64,000 nucleotides of DNA from Fimenecus sp045631225 (GTDB lineage: Bacteria; Bacillota; Clostridia; Oscillospirales; Acutalibacteraceae). Under the pieces are notes generated by a model, which saw only the letters and a program-made list of their open reading frames with translations, ran no database searches and was not told the origin of the DNA. Of the stretch, positions 1 through 8,355 are shown piece by piece (the stretch's first letter is position 1; the number at the start of each line of letters is the position of its first letter). Position numbers and translations under genes: made by a program. The stretch covers positions 1 through 64,000 of the forward strand of contig JAZQUG010000009.1 of the NCBI GenBank assembly GCA_045631225.1, read 5' to 3'.

Positions 1-438
1 GTTAATGATCAAGTCAGGATACTCAACGATTTTTGCATCTGCTGTTCGTGGCGGTTCCATCACAATCTGCTGACAGCGTCGTAAATTTGCCTTCACTCTG
101 GCCACCAGTTCCTTGGTATCAAAAGGTTTGACTATAAAGTCATCTGCACCAAGTTCCAGCCCTAAAACCTTATCAAATACTTCTCCTTTGGCAGAGAGCA
201 TAATGATCGGAACCTGAGATTTTGTACGAACTTCACGGCATACCTGATATCCATCAATGCCCGGAAGCATTAAATCCAGCAGGATCAGATTTGGTTGAAA
301 AAGCTGTAATTCACGCAATGCAGATTCTCCATCATGTACCATTTTTGTTTCATAGCACTCCTTGGTAAGGTAGAGAGAGATAAGTTCTGCAATGTTGGTG
401 TCATCGTCCACAATTAAAATTTTCTGTTTTGCAGCCAT
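1..438 (-). CDS. Response regulator, OmpR-type receiver domain (partial, C-terminus outside window)
   Basis: Reading the minus strand from an ATG at 438 gives 146 codons open to the window edge. The protein shows a complete receiver fold: acidic triad DDD at residues 11-13, phospho-acceptor Asp55 in LLDLMLPG, Ser82, and Lys104 in VKPF. The DNA-binding effector domain lies outside the window. OmpR/PhoB-type is inferred from the overall receiver pattern. An AAAGGAGG-like site precedes the start by about 8 nt, and the gene begins 14 bp after the mutS2 stop, so the two look co-transcribed. Its codon use (CTG, ATC, GTG) is unlike the body of the window and matches the 3' part of mutS2, so it may come from a different genome (see findings). 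Confidence 0.85.
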   Translation of the reverse strand, partial: MAAKQKILIVDDDTNIAELISLYLTKECYETKMVHDGESALRELQLFQPNLILLDLMLPGIDGYQVCREVRTKSQVPIIMLSAKGEVFDKVLGLELGADDFIVKPFDTKELVARVKANLRRCQQIVMEPPRTADAKIVEYPDLIIN

Positions 439-452
439 GGCGACGCCTCCTT

Positions 453-2825
453 TTATTTGAATTCTGCAATGGTGACTCCGGCATCTCCTTCACCAAATTC
501 ACCCATGCGATAAGTTTTTACATATTTACATCGTTTTAAGTGTCTCTGTACAGCTTCTCGAAGTTTTCCGGTACCTTTCCCGTGAACGATACGAACGCTT
601 GGCATGTGTGCAAGATAAGCGTCATCCAGATATTTGTCAAGGTGTGCGAGTGCTTCGTCTACCGTCATACCGATGAGATTGATTTCTGTAGAAACGGAAG
701 CTGATTTGGACATCTTGATTTTTCCGGAACCGGTTCGCGCCATTGCAGGTGCAGTGATTGTAACTTCATCAATAAGCTCCAGATCAGAAATGTTAACTTT
801 GGAACGCAAAATTCCCATCTGTACAAAGAGATCGCCTTTTGCATCCGGAAGGGAGCTGACGGTGCCTTTTAAGTTCATGGAAAGCACTTTAACAGCATCG
901 CCAAGACGAAGCTTTTTGGCGGAAACCGGTTTTTTCGGTTTCGGAGCCTGCTCCTGTACATTTTTATTTGCTTTTTCCATTTTTTCACGAAGCTTTGCAC
1001 GTTTGGCTTCCATTTCACGAATAGAAGCATCGGCGGTACTGTATTTTTGGAAATCGCGAATGGTTTCGTCAGCAGTTTTTTTCGCTTCTGCAAGGATTGC
1101 CCGGGCTTCTTCATTGGCCTTTCGCAATATTTCATCCCTGCGGGCTTCTAATTTATCCTGCTTCTTTTCTAATGCATTGCGAAGTGCCTTGATTTCTTCT
1201 TTGTGACGACGAATTTCTTCTTCTTCCGCTTCGATGGTTTTGCGGCTTTGCTCTAAATCAGATAACAGATCTTCGAAATTTTCATCCTGAGCAGTCAGAT
1301 GTTCCTTTGCATTGTCAATGATGAAATCAGGAAGTCCCAGCTTGCTGGAGATGGCAAAGGCATTGCTTTTTCCCGGAACACCGATCAACAAACGGTAAGT
1401 CGGGCGCAAAGTTTCTACGTCAAATTCACAGCAGGCATTTTCAACCCCCGGTGTGGAGAGCGCGAATACTTTTAGTTCACTGTAATGGGTAGTTACCATG
1501 GTGCGGATTCTCTGCTCATGCAAGTGAGAAAGAATCGCAATGGCCAAGGCCGCTCCTTCTGTCGGGTCTGTGCCGGCGCCAAGCTCATCCATAAGAACAA
1601 GAGAATTTGGTGTGGCAGTTTTTAAAATCGACACAATGTTCGTCATATGGGAAGAAAATGTACTCAAAGACTGTTCAATGCTCTGTTCATCACCGATATC
1701 AGCAAGAACGTTTTGGAAAACTGATATTTTACTGTTATCGGTAACGGGAAGCATAAGTCCACATTCTGCCATAAGTGTCAAAAGACCGATTGTTTTGATT
1801 GAAACTGTTTTACCGCCTGTATTAGCACCTGTTATGACAAGAGAATCAAAATCAATTCCAAGCGAAATATTTACAGGTACAACAGTTTTAGGGTCAATTA
1901 ACGGATGTCTTGCTTTTTTAAGAAGAATCTCACCATCATTATTAAGTATAGGACGACTTGCTTTCATTTTATATGCAAGATGTGCCTTTGCAAAAATCAA
2001 ATCAAGCATAACGGCAGATTCAAAGCTTATTTTGATTGTGTCCTCAAATTCGCCTGCCATTCCTGAAAGTTCCGTAAGAATTCTTTCGATTTCATCCTGT
2101 TCACGACTTTCAAGGACCTTAATTTCGTTGTTTGCTTCAACAACTGCAGCAGGTTCAATAAAAACTGTTGCCCCACTACCTGATGTATCGTGAACCATAC
2201 CTGCAACTTCGCCCCTGTGTTCTGCTTTAACAGGCACAACAAAACGACCGTTACGCTGTGTTATAATTCCGTCACGAAGTACTTTTGAGTAATGATTTGA
2301 ATGAATCATTGAATCAAGCTGTTCACGGATTTTACTTTCATAATGACGCTTTTTACGTCTTATTTCTTTGAGTTCAGGTGAAGCATTATCACTGATTTCT
2401 GTTTCAGAAAGAATTGCATTGGTTATTCTTTCTTCAAGATATTTATTTGGATAAAGTGAATTGAACAAATCATCAAGACTTGTCTGCATACCGGCACATT
2501 TTTCGTGCCAGATAGTTATTCCTCTGATTATCTTAAGTGTTATTGCAATTTTTAACAGTTCACCTGCTGACAATGAGCCACCTGCACTTGCTCTGCTTAA
2601 TGCATTATTTACATTCTGAAGCCCGCCAAATGACGGTGCACCGAATTTTGCAATAAAAATATATGCTGCTTCTGTTTTATCAAGCAACTCAAGTACCTCA
2701 AAATAATCTGTCAATGGTTTTATTTCCAATGCTCTTTCTTTTGCATCAGCACTACTTGCTGTATCTGACAGCATTTTAAGTATTTTATCAAGTTCAAGTG
2801 AAATAAAATGTTTATTAGCATTCAT
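453..2825 (-). CDS. mutS2: Endonuclease MutS2 (possible chimera)
   Basis: This 790-residue MutS paralog acts on branched DNA and stalled ribosomes in related bacteria, and the length is normal. Visible parts are an N-terminal clamp/lever region, Walker A GANTGGKT near residues 333-340, Walker B LVLMDELGAGTDPTEG near 408-424, a long charged coiled coil (about 520-640), and a C-terminal Smr nuclease domain with IVHGKGTG near 745-752. The reading frame is intact. Base composition and codon choice change abruptly at about 1560-1680, inside Walker B. The N-terminal part matches the rest of the window, whereas the C-terminal part is GC-richer and Lachnospiraceae-like. The start has an AAAGGG ribosome site. 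The family call is sure; whether this exact fusion exists in one cell is not. Confidence 0.9.
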   Translation of the reverse strand: MNANKHFISLELDKILKMLSDTASSADAKERALEIKPLTDYFEVLELLDKTEAAYIFIAKFGAPSFGGLQNVNNALSRASAGGSLSAGELLKIAITLKIIRGITIWHEKCAGMQTSLDDLFNSLYPNKYLEERITNAILSETEISDNASPELKEIRRKKRHYESKIREQLDSMIHSNHYSKVLRDGIITQRNGRFVVPVKAEHRGEVAGMVHDTSGSGATVFIEPAAVVEANNEIKVLESREQDEIERILTELSGMAGEFEDTIKISFESAVMLDLIFAKAHLAYKMKASRPILNNDGEILLKKARHPLIDPKTVVPVNISLGIDFDSLVITGANTGGKTVSIKTIGLLTLMAECGLMLPVTDNSKISVFQNVLADIGDEQSIEQSLSTFSSHMTNIVSILKTATPNSLVLMDELGAGTDPTEGAALAIAILSHLHEQRIRTMVTTHYSELKVFALSTPGVENACCEFDVETLRPTYRLLIGVPGKSNAFAISSKLGLPDFIIDNAKEHLTAQDENFEDLLSDLEQSRKTIEAEEEEIRRHKEEIKALRNALEKKQDKLEARRDEILRKANEEARAILAEAKKTADETIRDFQKYSTADASIREMEAKRAKLREKMEKANKNVQEQAPKPKKPVSAKKLRLGDAVKVLSMNLKGTVSSLPDAKGDLFVQMGILRSKVNISDLELIDEVTITAPAMARTGSGKIKMSKSASVSTEINLIGMTVDEALAHLDKYLDDAYLAHMPSVRIVHGKGTGKLREAVQRHLKRCKYVKTYRMGEFGEGDAGVTIAEFK

Positions 2826-2973
2826 AAATAATGCCCTTTCTTTTTTGTGACCAATTCACATTATAAGTTTGAAAGAAAATCGTTCACAGTACTGTTTTGA
2901 AGTGAGTGGTGCTGTACCTGGTTGTACCGCCCCGAACGAAAAATAGTGCTGTGGGCGATTTTACTCAAACTAT

Positions 2974-3714
2974 TCATTTGACTATATCCTTATAGAATTC
3001 TAATGTTTTAAAGTTACGCTGGAGTTTTGATAATAAATATTTTTCAGTTACATACGATAAATCAGGCAATGCATATTCCTCCATTTTAAAGGAATATACT
3101 TTTTCAAAATCAGAAAAAGCAATATGACGAAGCGCCTTTATAAGACCTATATCAAGCTGAAAAATCATATCCGACGGAACACAGTTTTCACAATAAAGCA
3201 AACCATCCTCCACATCAAAATACATTGTTTCTGTTTCGTATTCTCCACATCTGTCACATGCAACAAGGTTTGGCATAAATCCGGCAATACACATAATACG
3301 AAGTTCTGTAATTGCTTTTACCTGTTCATTTGGCATTTTACTTTTTGCAAGGAAATGAAGCGAATTGAGAATAAGTCTTAAATAATCCTCTGCCGGTTCG
3401 TCCTCCTGCACGAGAGTTAATACTAATTCAGAAAAGTATTGTGCTAATGAAAGCTTTTCCAAATCATTTCTCAATTCAAAAAAAAGTTCGATTGGTTCTG
3501 CTTCATCAATTATATATGTATCCTTTGTTTTATACAGAGAAAGTTTTGAAAAACAAAACATACCCGTAGAACTGTTTTTTCGATTTTTTACAGATTTTGC
3601 ACCTCGTACAAAAGCACGCACAAGCCCGTTGTGGCGTGTCAGCACCGTAACGAGCTTGTCCTTTTCACCAATATTTTGTTCCTTGAGTATCAGACCATCC
3701 GTATTCGTCCTCAT
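2974..3714 (-). CDS. recO: DNA repair protein RecO
   Basis: RecO loads RecA on SSB-coated single strands with RecR in the RecFOR pathway. The protein has an N-terminal OB fold beginning MRTNTDGLILKEQN and a helical C-terminal part with a four-Cys zinc site: CDRC near residues 151-154 and CENC near 175-178. I chose the ATG at 3714 (246 residues) because GGAG lies 9 nt upstream. A TTG at 3732 would add six residues but lacks a spaced ribosome site. The start lies inside the out-of-frame yqzL-like gene, overlapping it by 50 bp, so the two are probably translationally coupled. Era follows the usual Firmicutes neighbourhood (era-recO), although here era is upstream in transcription. Confidence 0.9.
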   Translation of the reverse strand: MRTNTDGLILKEQNIGEKDKLVTVLTRHNGLVRAFVRGAKSVKNRKNSSTGMFCFSKLSLYKTKDTYIIDEAEPIELFFELRNDLEKLSLAQYFSELVLTLVQEDEPAEDYLRLILNSLHFLAKSKMPNEQVKAITELRIMCIAGFMPNLVACDRCGEYETETMYFDVEDGLLYCENCVPSDMIFQLDIGLIKALRHIAFSDFEKVYSFKMEEYALPDLSYVTEKYLLSKLQRNFKTLEFYKDIVK

Positions 3715-3832
3715 AATCCGGTTCTCCGTCAAACAATGGTTTCTTTTTCTTTTCTGATGCCCTTTTATACATCAGATAATCCTCAACACTTCCACTTTCC
3801 GTAAATCTGCTCCAAATTGCCATACTATCCAA
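3665..3832 (-). CDS. YqzL-like small protein overlapping recO
   Basis: A 55-codon minus-strand frame begins with TTG at 3832 behind a well placed TAGGTGA site and ends at TGA 3665, overlapping the 5' end of recO in another frame. An alternative ATG start is at 3823. The first 25 residues (IWSRFTESGSVEDYLMYKR) resemble the short YqzL family, whose Bacillus member lies between era and recO: an aromatic/hydrophobic N-terminus, then TGS or SGS, then YL-YK. The C-terminal half is charged (KKKK then acidic). Position and pattern support the call. The function of YqzL is unknown, and this is too short to be sure without homologs. Confidence 0.6.
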   Translation of the reverse strand: MDSMAIWSRFTESGSVEDYLMYKRASEKKKKPLFDGEPDYEDEYGWSDTQGTKYW

Positions 3833-3907
3833 GTTAATCACCTACCATTAATAATTTGCCTTGGAAAGTATGAAATATAAGTGGTAAAAATAAAAAAATC
3901 TGGTAAA

Positions 3908-4801
3908 TTAATCTAATCCGAAATTGTGAATAAGTCCCTCTCGGTTACGCCATCCTTCCTTTACCTTTACCCAGCATTGAAGGTTGATTTTGCAACCGAA
4001 GAAGTTTTCCATATCCTGACGTGCGTAAGTTGAAATCTTTTTAAGCATATTTCCGCCTTTACCGATGATGATGCCCTTATGACTATCACGCTCACAGAAG
4101 ATTGTTGCTTCCACATCCATAATTCCGTCACTGCGTTCACGCATTTTTTCGATGCTTACTGCAGTACCATGAGGAATTTCTTTATCAAGAAGTCGTAACA
4201 TTTTTTCACGTATAATCTCACCTGCAAGAACTCTTTCAGGCTGGTCAGTAAGCGTATCATCAGGGAAGAAATGCTCTGACTCAAATGCGAGCTTCTTAAG
4301 TTCTTGGAGAAGTGAATCAATACCGCTATTTGTTTGTGCAGATACAGGAACAATAGCATCAAAGTTATAATGCTCTGTCATTTCTGCAATTCGGGAAATA
4401 AGATTCTCCTTTTCCTTCACAGTATCAATTTTATTAATTGCGAGGATTGCAGGATTTTTACCCTTTTTGATTTTCTCAATAAGTTCAAGCTCTGCGGGAT
4501 TCAATTCTCCATCAGGTTCAACAACTAAAAGACATGCATCAACGCCCTCAATACTGTCACTTACTGCCTTAACCATTTTTTCGCCTAATTTTGTTTTAGG
4601 CTTATGAAAACCTGGTGTATCGGTAAACACAAGCTGAATATTATCATCAGTTGTCAGAACACCCATTATACGTGTTCGTGTTGTCTGTGGCTTTGAAGAA
4701 ACAATTGCAATTTTTGTTCCTAAAAGTTTATTAAGAATTGAAGATTTGCCCACATTGGCTTTTCCTACTATTGCTATAAAAGCTGTTTTTGGTGTATTCA
4801 T
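3908..4801 (-). CDS. era: GTPase Era
   Basis: Era is an essential GTPase that binds the 3' end of 16S rRNA during 30S assembly. The 297-residue protein is of normal length. Seen directly: G1 GKANVGKS at residues 13-20, G3 DTPGF, G4 NKID, and a C-terminal KH domain with GKGGNMLKKI. Its ATG overlaps the dgkA stop (ATGA), so translation is coupled. It is the last strongly coupled gene of the phoH-ybeY-dgkA-era string, a standard Firmicutes order. Nothing is missing. Confidence 0.97.
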   Translation of the reverse strand: MNTPKTAFIAIVGKANVGKSSILNKLLGTKIAIVSSKPQTTRTRIMGVLTTDDNIQLVFTDTPGFHKPKTKLGEKMVKAVSDSIEGVDACLLVVEPDGELNPAELELIEKIKKGKNPAILAINKIDTVKEKENLISRIAEMTEHYNFDAIVPVSAQTNSGIDSLLQELKKLAFESEHFFPDDTLTDQPERVLAGEIIREKMLRLLDKEIPHGTAVSIEKMRERSDGIMDVEATIFCERDSHKGIIIGKGGNMLKKISTYARQDMENFFGCKINLQCWVKVKEGWRNREGLIHNFGLD

Positions 4802-5277
4802 TTATTCTCCTTATTTTTAAAAGCTATTCCTTTAAATATGAATATTGTAAAAATTATTACTGAAATTGCAAATAAAACTATCGCTATCGGATTTTCAATA
4901 AAATATGCAAAAAGCAATTTAAATGCTGTTGGCTGATACATAATTGCAATGCCACAAAGAACAGAAAAAGTTGCAAAAACAAGTACTGCACCTGCTGCAC
5001 AATCCTTTGCTATTTTACCATGTTTTGTATGCTCTTCACCTTGTGCATCGATGATTGCTTCGATTGCTGTATTGATAAGTTCAGCTGCAATAACTTGTCC
5101 ACAGGCAAGAAGTAATATTGCAAGCTGTGTTCTTGTTATTTCAAAAAAATCGAAAGCAAAAAGGAAAAAGAACATATAAATCATACAGACTATATGTATT
5201 CGCATATTACGTTCTTTTGTAAGCGCAGTAAAGATGCCCTGAAAGGCATAACCAAAACTATTAATGAGATTTTTCAT
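4798..5277 (-). CDS. dgkA: Diacylglycerol/undecaprenol kinase family protein
   Basis: This small integral membrane kinase is 159 residues long. In Gram-positives this family phosphorylates undecaprenol or diacylglycerol to feed the lipid carrier pool. The family signature AAELINTAIEAIID (Glu/Asn active-site helix) and the KDCAAGAV helix are present. Three family helices are followed by an extra fourth hydrophobic helix (about residues 130-150) and a lysine-rich tail, making it longer than the common 120-130 residues. A GAGGA ribosome site sits within the 3-bp gap and the end of ybeY. Undecaprenol rather than diacylglycerol as substrate is inferred from the phylum and the cell-wall setting. 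Confidence 0.9.
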   Translation of the reverse strand: MKNLINSFGYAFQGIFTALTKERNMRIHIVCMIYMFFFLFAFDFFEITRTQLAILLLACGQVIAAELINTAIEAIIDAQGEEHTKHGKIAKDCAAGAVLVFATFSVLCGIAIMYQPTAFKLLFAYFIENPIAIVLFAISVIIFTIFIFKGIAFKNKENK

Positions 5278-5280
5278 AAT

Positions 5281-5787
5281 TTATTCCTCATCGAAATAAT
5301 AGCTGCCATTACGCTTAAGACCTATTTTTGTAAGTACTGCTTCTTCCTTTTCTCTCATCTTAACAGCCTCAAGCCCACCATTTTCATGGTCATAACCAAG
5401 AAGATGCAAAAGCGAATGAACAGTTAAAAAGCCTATTTCGCGCTGTAATGTATGACCGTATTTTTCAGCCTGGTCATAAGCGTGTTCAATAGAGATGATA
5501 ATATCACCTAAAAGTTTTGCGCCTGTGTCGTGATTAATGTCATACTCACCATTTTCACCCAATGGGAAGGACAGCACATCTGTACTTTTATCCATTCCAC
5601 GATGTCTAAGGTTCAACTCGTGAATTGTTTCATCATCTACGATTGAAACACTGATTTCAGCAAGGTCTGTAAAGTTTTCGTGAACAAGCACAGCCTTACA
5701 GCAACGACGGATAAGCATTCTCACTCCCGTCGGAATTTTCATTACATTCTGTTTATTGTCAATTATTACTCTTAATTTCTCGTTCAT
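5281..5787 (-). CDS. ybeY: Endoribonuclease YbeY (rRNA maturation)
   Basis: YbeY is a metal-dependent endoribonuclease involved in 16S rRNA 3' end maturation and ribosome quality control. The zinc-binding HxxxHxxxxxH motif is visible as HSLLHLLGYDH around residues 124-134. The 168-residue length fits the family. The start overlaps the phoH stop by 4 bp, and dgkA follows after 3 bp, the conserved phoH-ybeY-dgkA-era order. Confidence 0.95.
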   Translation of the reverse strand: MNEKLRVIIDNKQNVMKIPTGVRMLIRRCCKAVLVHENFTDLAEISVSIVDDETIHELNLRHRGMDKSTDVLSFPLGENGEYDINHDTGAKLLGDIIISIEHAYDQAEKYGHTLQREIGFLTVHSLLHLLGYDHENGGLEAVKMREKEEAVLTKIGLKRNGSYYFDEE

Positions 5788-6746
5788 TTATTCTTTTTCA
5801 TCTCCTGTTTTTCATACGCCTTAATAATATCCTGAACAAGACGATGTCTCACGACATCCTTTTCTGTAAACACATTTATTGCTATATCATCAATTCCCTT
5901 AAGAATTTTCATTGCCTCAACAAGTCCTGATTTTTTACCGTCAGGCAAGTCAATCTGTGTAATATCACCGGTTACAACAATCTTTGAATTAAATCCAAGA
6001 CGAGTTAAGAACATTTTCATCTGTTCTCTTGTTGTATTCTGTGCTTCGTCAAGAATGATAAAACTGTCATCAAGAGTACGACCACGCATATATGCAAGCG
6101 GCGCTACCTCAATACTACCTCTTTCCTGATATCGTTGAAAGCTTTCAGCACCAAGCATATCAAAGAGAGCATCATAAAGAGGTCTTAAATATGGGTCAAC
6201 CTTTTGTTGCAGGTCACCTGGTAAGAAGCCTAACTTTTCACCTGCTTCAACTGCAGGTCTTGTTAAAATAATACGGTTAATTTCTTTAGCACGGAACGCA
6301 TTTACTGCCATTGCAACTGCAAGATATGTTTTACCTGTACCTGCAGGTCCTGCACCTAATGTTATTGTATTATTCTTTATACACTCAAGATATTTTTTCT
6401 GACCAAGAGTTTTAGGTTTTATCGGTTTACCCTTTGCCGTAATGCAGACACAGTCACCTGTCATTTCAGTAAGCTTATCCTCATTACCCTCATTAACAAG
6501 AGAAAGGACATATCTTACATTTTGTTCTGACAAAGCCTCACCACGATTAATAAGCATCAGAAGTCCGTTTATGGCTCTTACTGCTCTTGAAACATTTTCA
6601 GCATCACCGCTGACCTTTATTTCAGAACCACGGCTGATAACCTTTACATTATATTGAGATTCGATAAGTTTGATGTTTTCATCAAAGCTGCCGAACAAAC
6701 TGACGGTCTGTTCCATTCTGTCAACATTTATAACTTGTTCAAACAA
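5784..6746 (-). CDS. phoH: PhoH-like ATPase
   Basis: This 320-residue protein has an N-terminal nucleic-acid-binding segment and a PhoH ATPase core. Walker A GPAGTGKT lies near residue 133, and the Walker B/DEAD-like segment FIILDEAQN is followed by a GDITQIDLP motif. PhoH/YbeZ proteins are putative RNA-linked ATPases that work with YbeY. Immediate overlap with ybeY supports this. There is a 53-bp gap to yqfD upstream. Confidence 0.95.
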   Translation of the reverse strand: MFEQVINVDRMEQTVSLFGSFDENIKLIESQYNVKVISRGSEIKVSGDAENVSRAVRAINGLLMLINRGEALSEQNVRYVLSLVNEGNEDKLTEMTGDCVCITAKGKPIKPKTLGQKKYLECIKNNTITLGAGPAGTGKTYLAVAMAVNAFRAKEINRIILTRPAVEAGEKLGFLPGDLQQKVDPYLRPLYDALFDMLGAESFQRYQERGSIEVAPLAYMRGRTLDDSFIILDEAQNTTREQMKMFLTRLGFNSKIVVTGDITQIDLPDGKKSGLVEAMKILKGIDDIAINVFTEKDVVRHRLVQDIIKAYEKQEMKKNK

Positions 6747-6799
6747 CTTTTTCTCACCTGCTTAAAATAGTCTATGTATAGTTTATTTTAGCACACTTT

Positions 6800-7981
6800 T
6801 TATACATTGTCACCATCTTTTTTTACATAAATTTCCTGTAAAACACCAATTTCCTGTTCACAATCTGCTGAAAAAACAAATTCATCACCTGATTCGGATT
6901 CTTTTATTACAATTGATGATTTTTTTACATCACTGAAATCAAGAAGTTCTTTGACATAAAAGGCATTATCCCACAGCGCAAGTTTATTCTTTACCTCTTT
7001 ATCTAATGATATTTTATCACCTGAAAACTCAGCATTGTACTCTGTTATTATTCCCAATGGCAACAATATTTTTTCGCTTTTCATAAAGGATTTATGTTTA
7101 CAATAAAACCCATCTCCCACAGATGCACCTAAAGGAATTTCTAATCCAAAGAAAAACAGTTTTTTTCTTGTTTTTTCCAAAACAAGATTATATACAGAAA
7201 AATCATTGCCGTTGAAAGTTTCTTTTCTGTTTACAAGTGCTTTTACGTAACCGTCTGCATGAATAAGTTTTTCTTTTCCGTCAGCATAAGTTATAACACC
7301 ACTTATCAGCAAATCACCTTTTGTTACTGCCGAACCGGGTTTTATTTCCTCATTTCCATAAAGAACATCTACAGAAAGTATTAATCCATTTTCGCCGGCA
7401 ATCAGATTAGTCGGTACTGAATTATCATATTTTTCCGGTGCAGGTGTTTTTTCTCTGACCTCAATAACAACAACATTACCTTTTCTGTTGATTGCTGCCC
7501 AAGAGAGTTCCGGAATATCGCTTACAACTTTTTGTGCAATATCATTATCATCAATGGAGGAAATTGTCGCACCAACTTTAACACCATAATTTTCAAATGC
7601 AGAAAGAAGATAATCCTCCTGTAAGTCAACATTTCCAACAAGAGATACACTCCACACAAACCGGCTGAGTGTATATATAACACAAGCAAAAATAACTACA
7701 CCAATTAAAAGACCTAAACGGATTTTATTTCTTTTAAGAAAAAATATAAGACCTTTTCGTTCAACAACCATCAACTGCATACCAGACTTTTTGGCTGCTT
7801 TACGGATTGAAAGATAACCGTTTATCGTTGTTGAAGCTGTTATATTGCCTTTTATATTTTTAATATTCCATAATGGTATTCCGTCACGTGTACAAAGGTT
7901 TAAAAACCTGTCAGAAAAACCACCGAATGCTCTGAAATTTATGTAACCTAAAATATATCTTACCAAATTAATTATCAGCAT
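6800..7981 (-). CDS. yqfD: Sporulation protein YqfD
   Basis: YqfD is a membrane protein of the sporulation programme (mother cell, sigma-E regulon in Bacillus) whose biochemical role is unknown. The 393-residue product shows the family features: a soluble N-terminal segment, one transmembrane helix at about residues 92-112, and a POTRA-like plus beta-rich extracytoplasmic part. The pair yqfC-yqfD, separated by 7 bp, directly upstream of phoH is the conserved arrangement and is good evidence that the organism sporulates. Confidence 0.9.
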   Translation of the reverse strand: MLIINLVRYILGYINFRAFGGFSDRFLNLCTRDGIPLWNIKNIKGNITASTTINGYLSIRKAAKKSGMQLMVVERKGLIFFLKRNKIRLGLLIGVVIFACVIYTLSRFVWSVSLVGNVDLQEDYLLSAFENYGVKVGATISSIDDNDIAQKVVSDIPELSWAAINRKGNVVVIEVREKTPAPEKYDNSVPTNLIAGENGLILSVDVLYGNEEIKPGSAVTKGDLLISGVITYADGKEKLIHADGYVKALVNRKETFNGNDFSVYNLVLEKTRKKLFFFGLEIPLGASVGDGFYCKHKSFMKSEKILLPLGIITEYNAEFSGDKISLDKEVKNKLALWDNAFYVKELLDFSDVKKSSIVIKESESGDEFVFSADCEQEIGVLQEIYVKKDGDNV

Positions 7982-7988
7982 ATTTCAC

Positions 7989-8255
7989 CTACGAAACAAA
8001 AGAAATATCACAAATCAGACCGGTTATTACAGCCACACTACTGTCAAACGACTTTATTACAAGATTATCACCCGACAAAGACAAAACGTTTTCACCAAGA
8101 CTTAGTTTAATAAGCGTTTCACCATATTCAACCACACCTTTACATCCGTCAACAATCATTTCACGATTGCCCAACATTTCTATTTTGGGTTCGTCAACGA
8201 AAAATTCCGATACTATCTTGTTTTTCAATTGTTTTTTATCATTTTTACGTGCCAT
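7989..8255 (-). CDS. yqfC: Sporulation protein YqfC
   Basis: This YabP/YqfC-family protein of 88 residues from the ATG at 8255 has a beta-rich core (PKIEMLGNREMIVDGCKGVVEY) typical of the family. I rejected the ATG at 8267 because it overlaps the GAGGTG ribosome site that serves 8255. It is the first gene of the minus-strand sporulation/housekeeping string and diverges from ylbJ across a 100-bp spacer that contains an ATATAATTT inverted repeat. Confidence 0.88.
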   Translation of the reverse strand: MARKNDKKQLKNKIVSEFFVDEPKIEMLGNREMIVDGCKGVVEYGETLIKLSLGENVLSLSGDNLVIKSFDSSVAVITGLICDISFVS

Positions 8256-8355
8256 AAAACACCTCATATAATTTGTTCATAAAATTATATGAATTCCATA
8301 GAAAATAATTCATTATCAGAAACAAAAATCAATATATTTTATTGGGTGTGAGTGT

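Noticed and set aside
634..2193. Plus-strand open frames opposite mutS2
   Set aside because: They have no ribosome sites, no recognisable domains, and mirror the codon structure of mutS2.
2826..2973. Possible leader RNA or terminator between recO and mutS2
   Set aside because: GGTACAGCACC/GTGCTGTACC and GCCC/GGGC pairs exist but form no consistent fold and no T-run follows.
8268..8355. Sigma-E promoters for yqfC and ylbJ
   Set aside because: Only weak matches to sigma-E elements; the spacer is too AT-rich to call them by eye.
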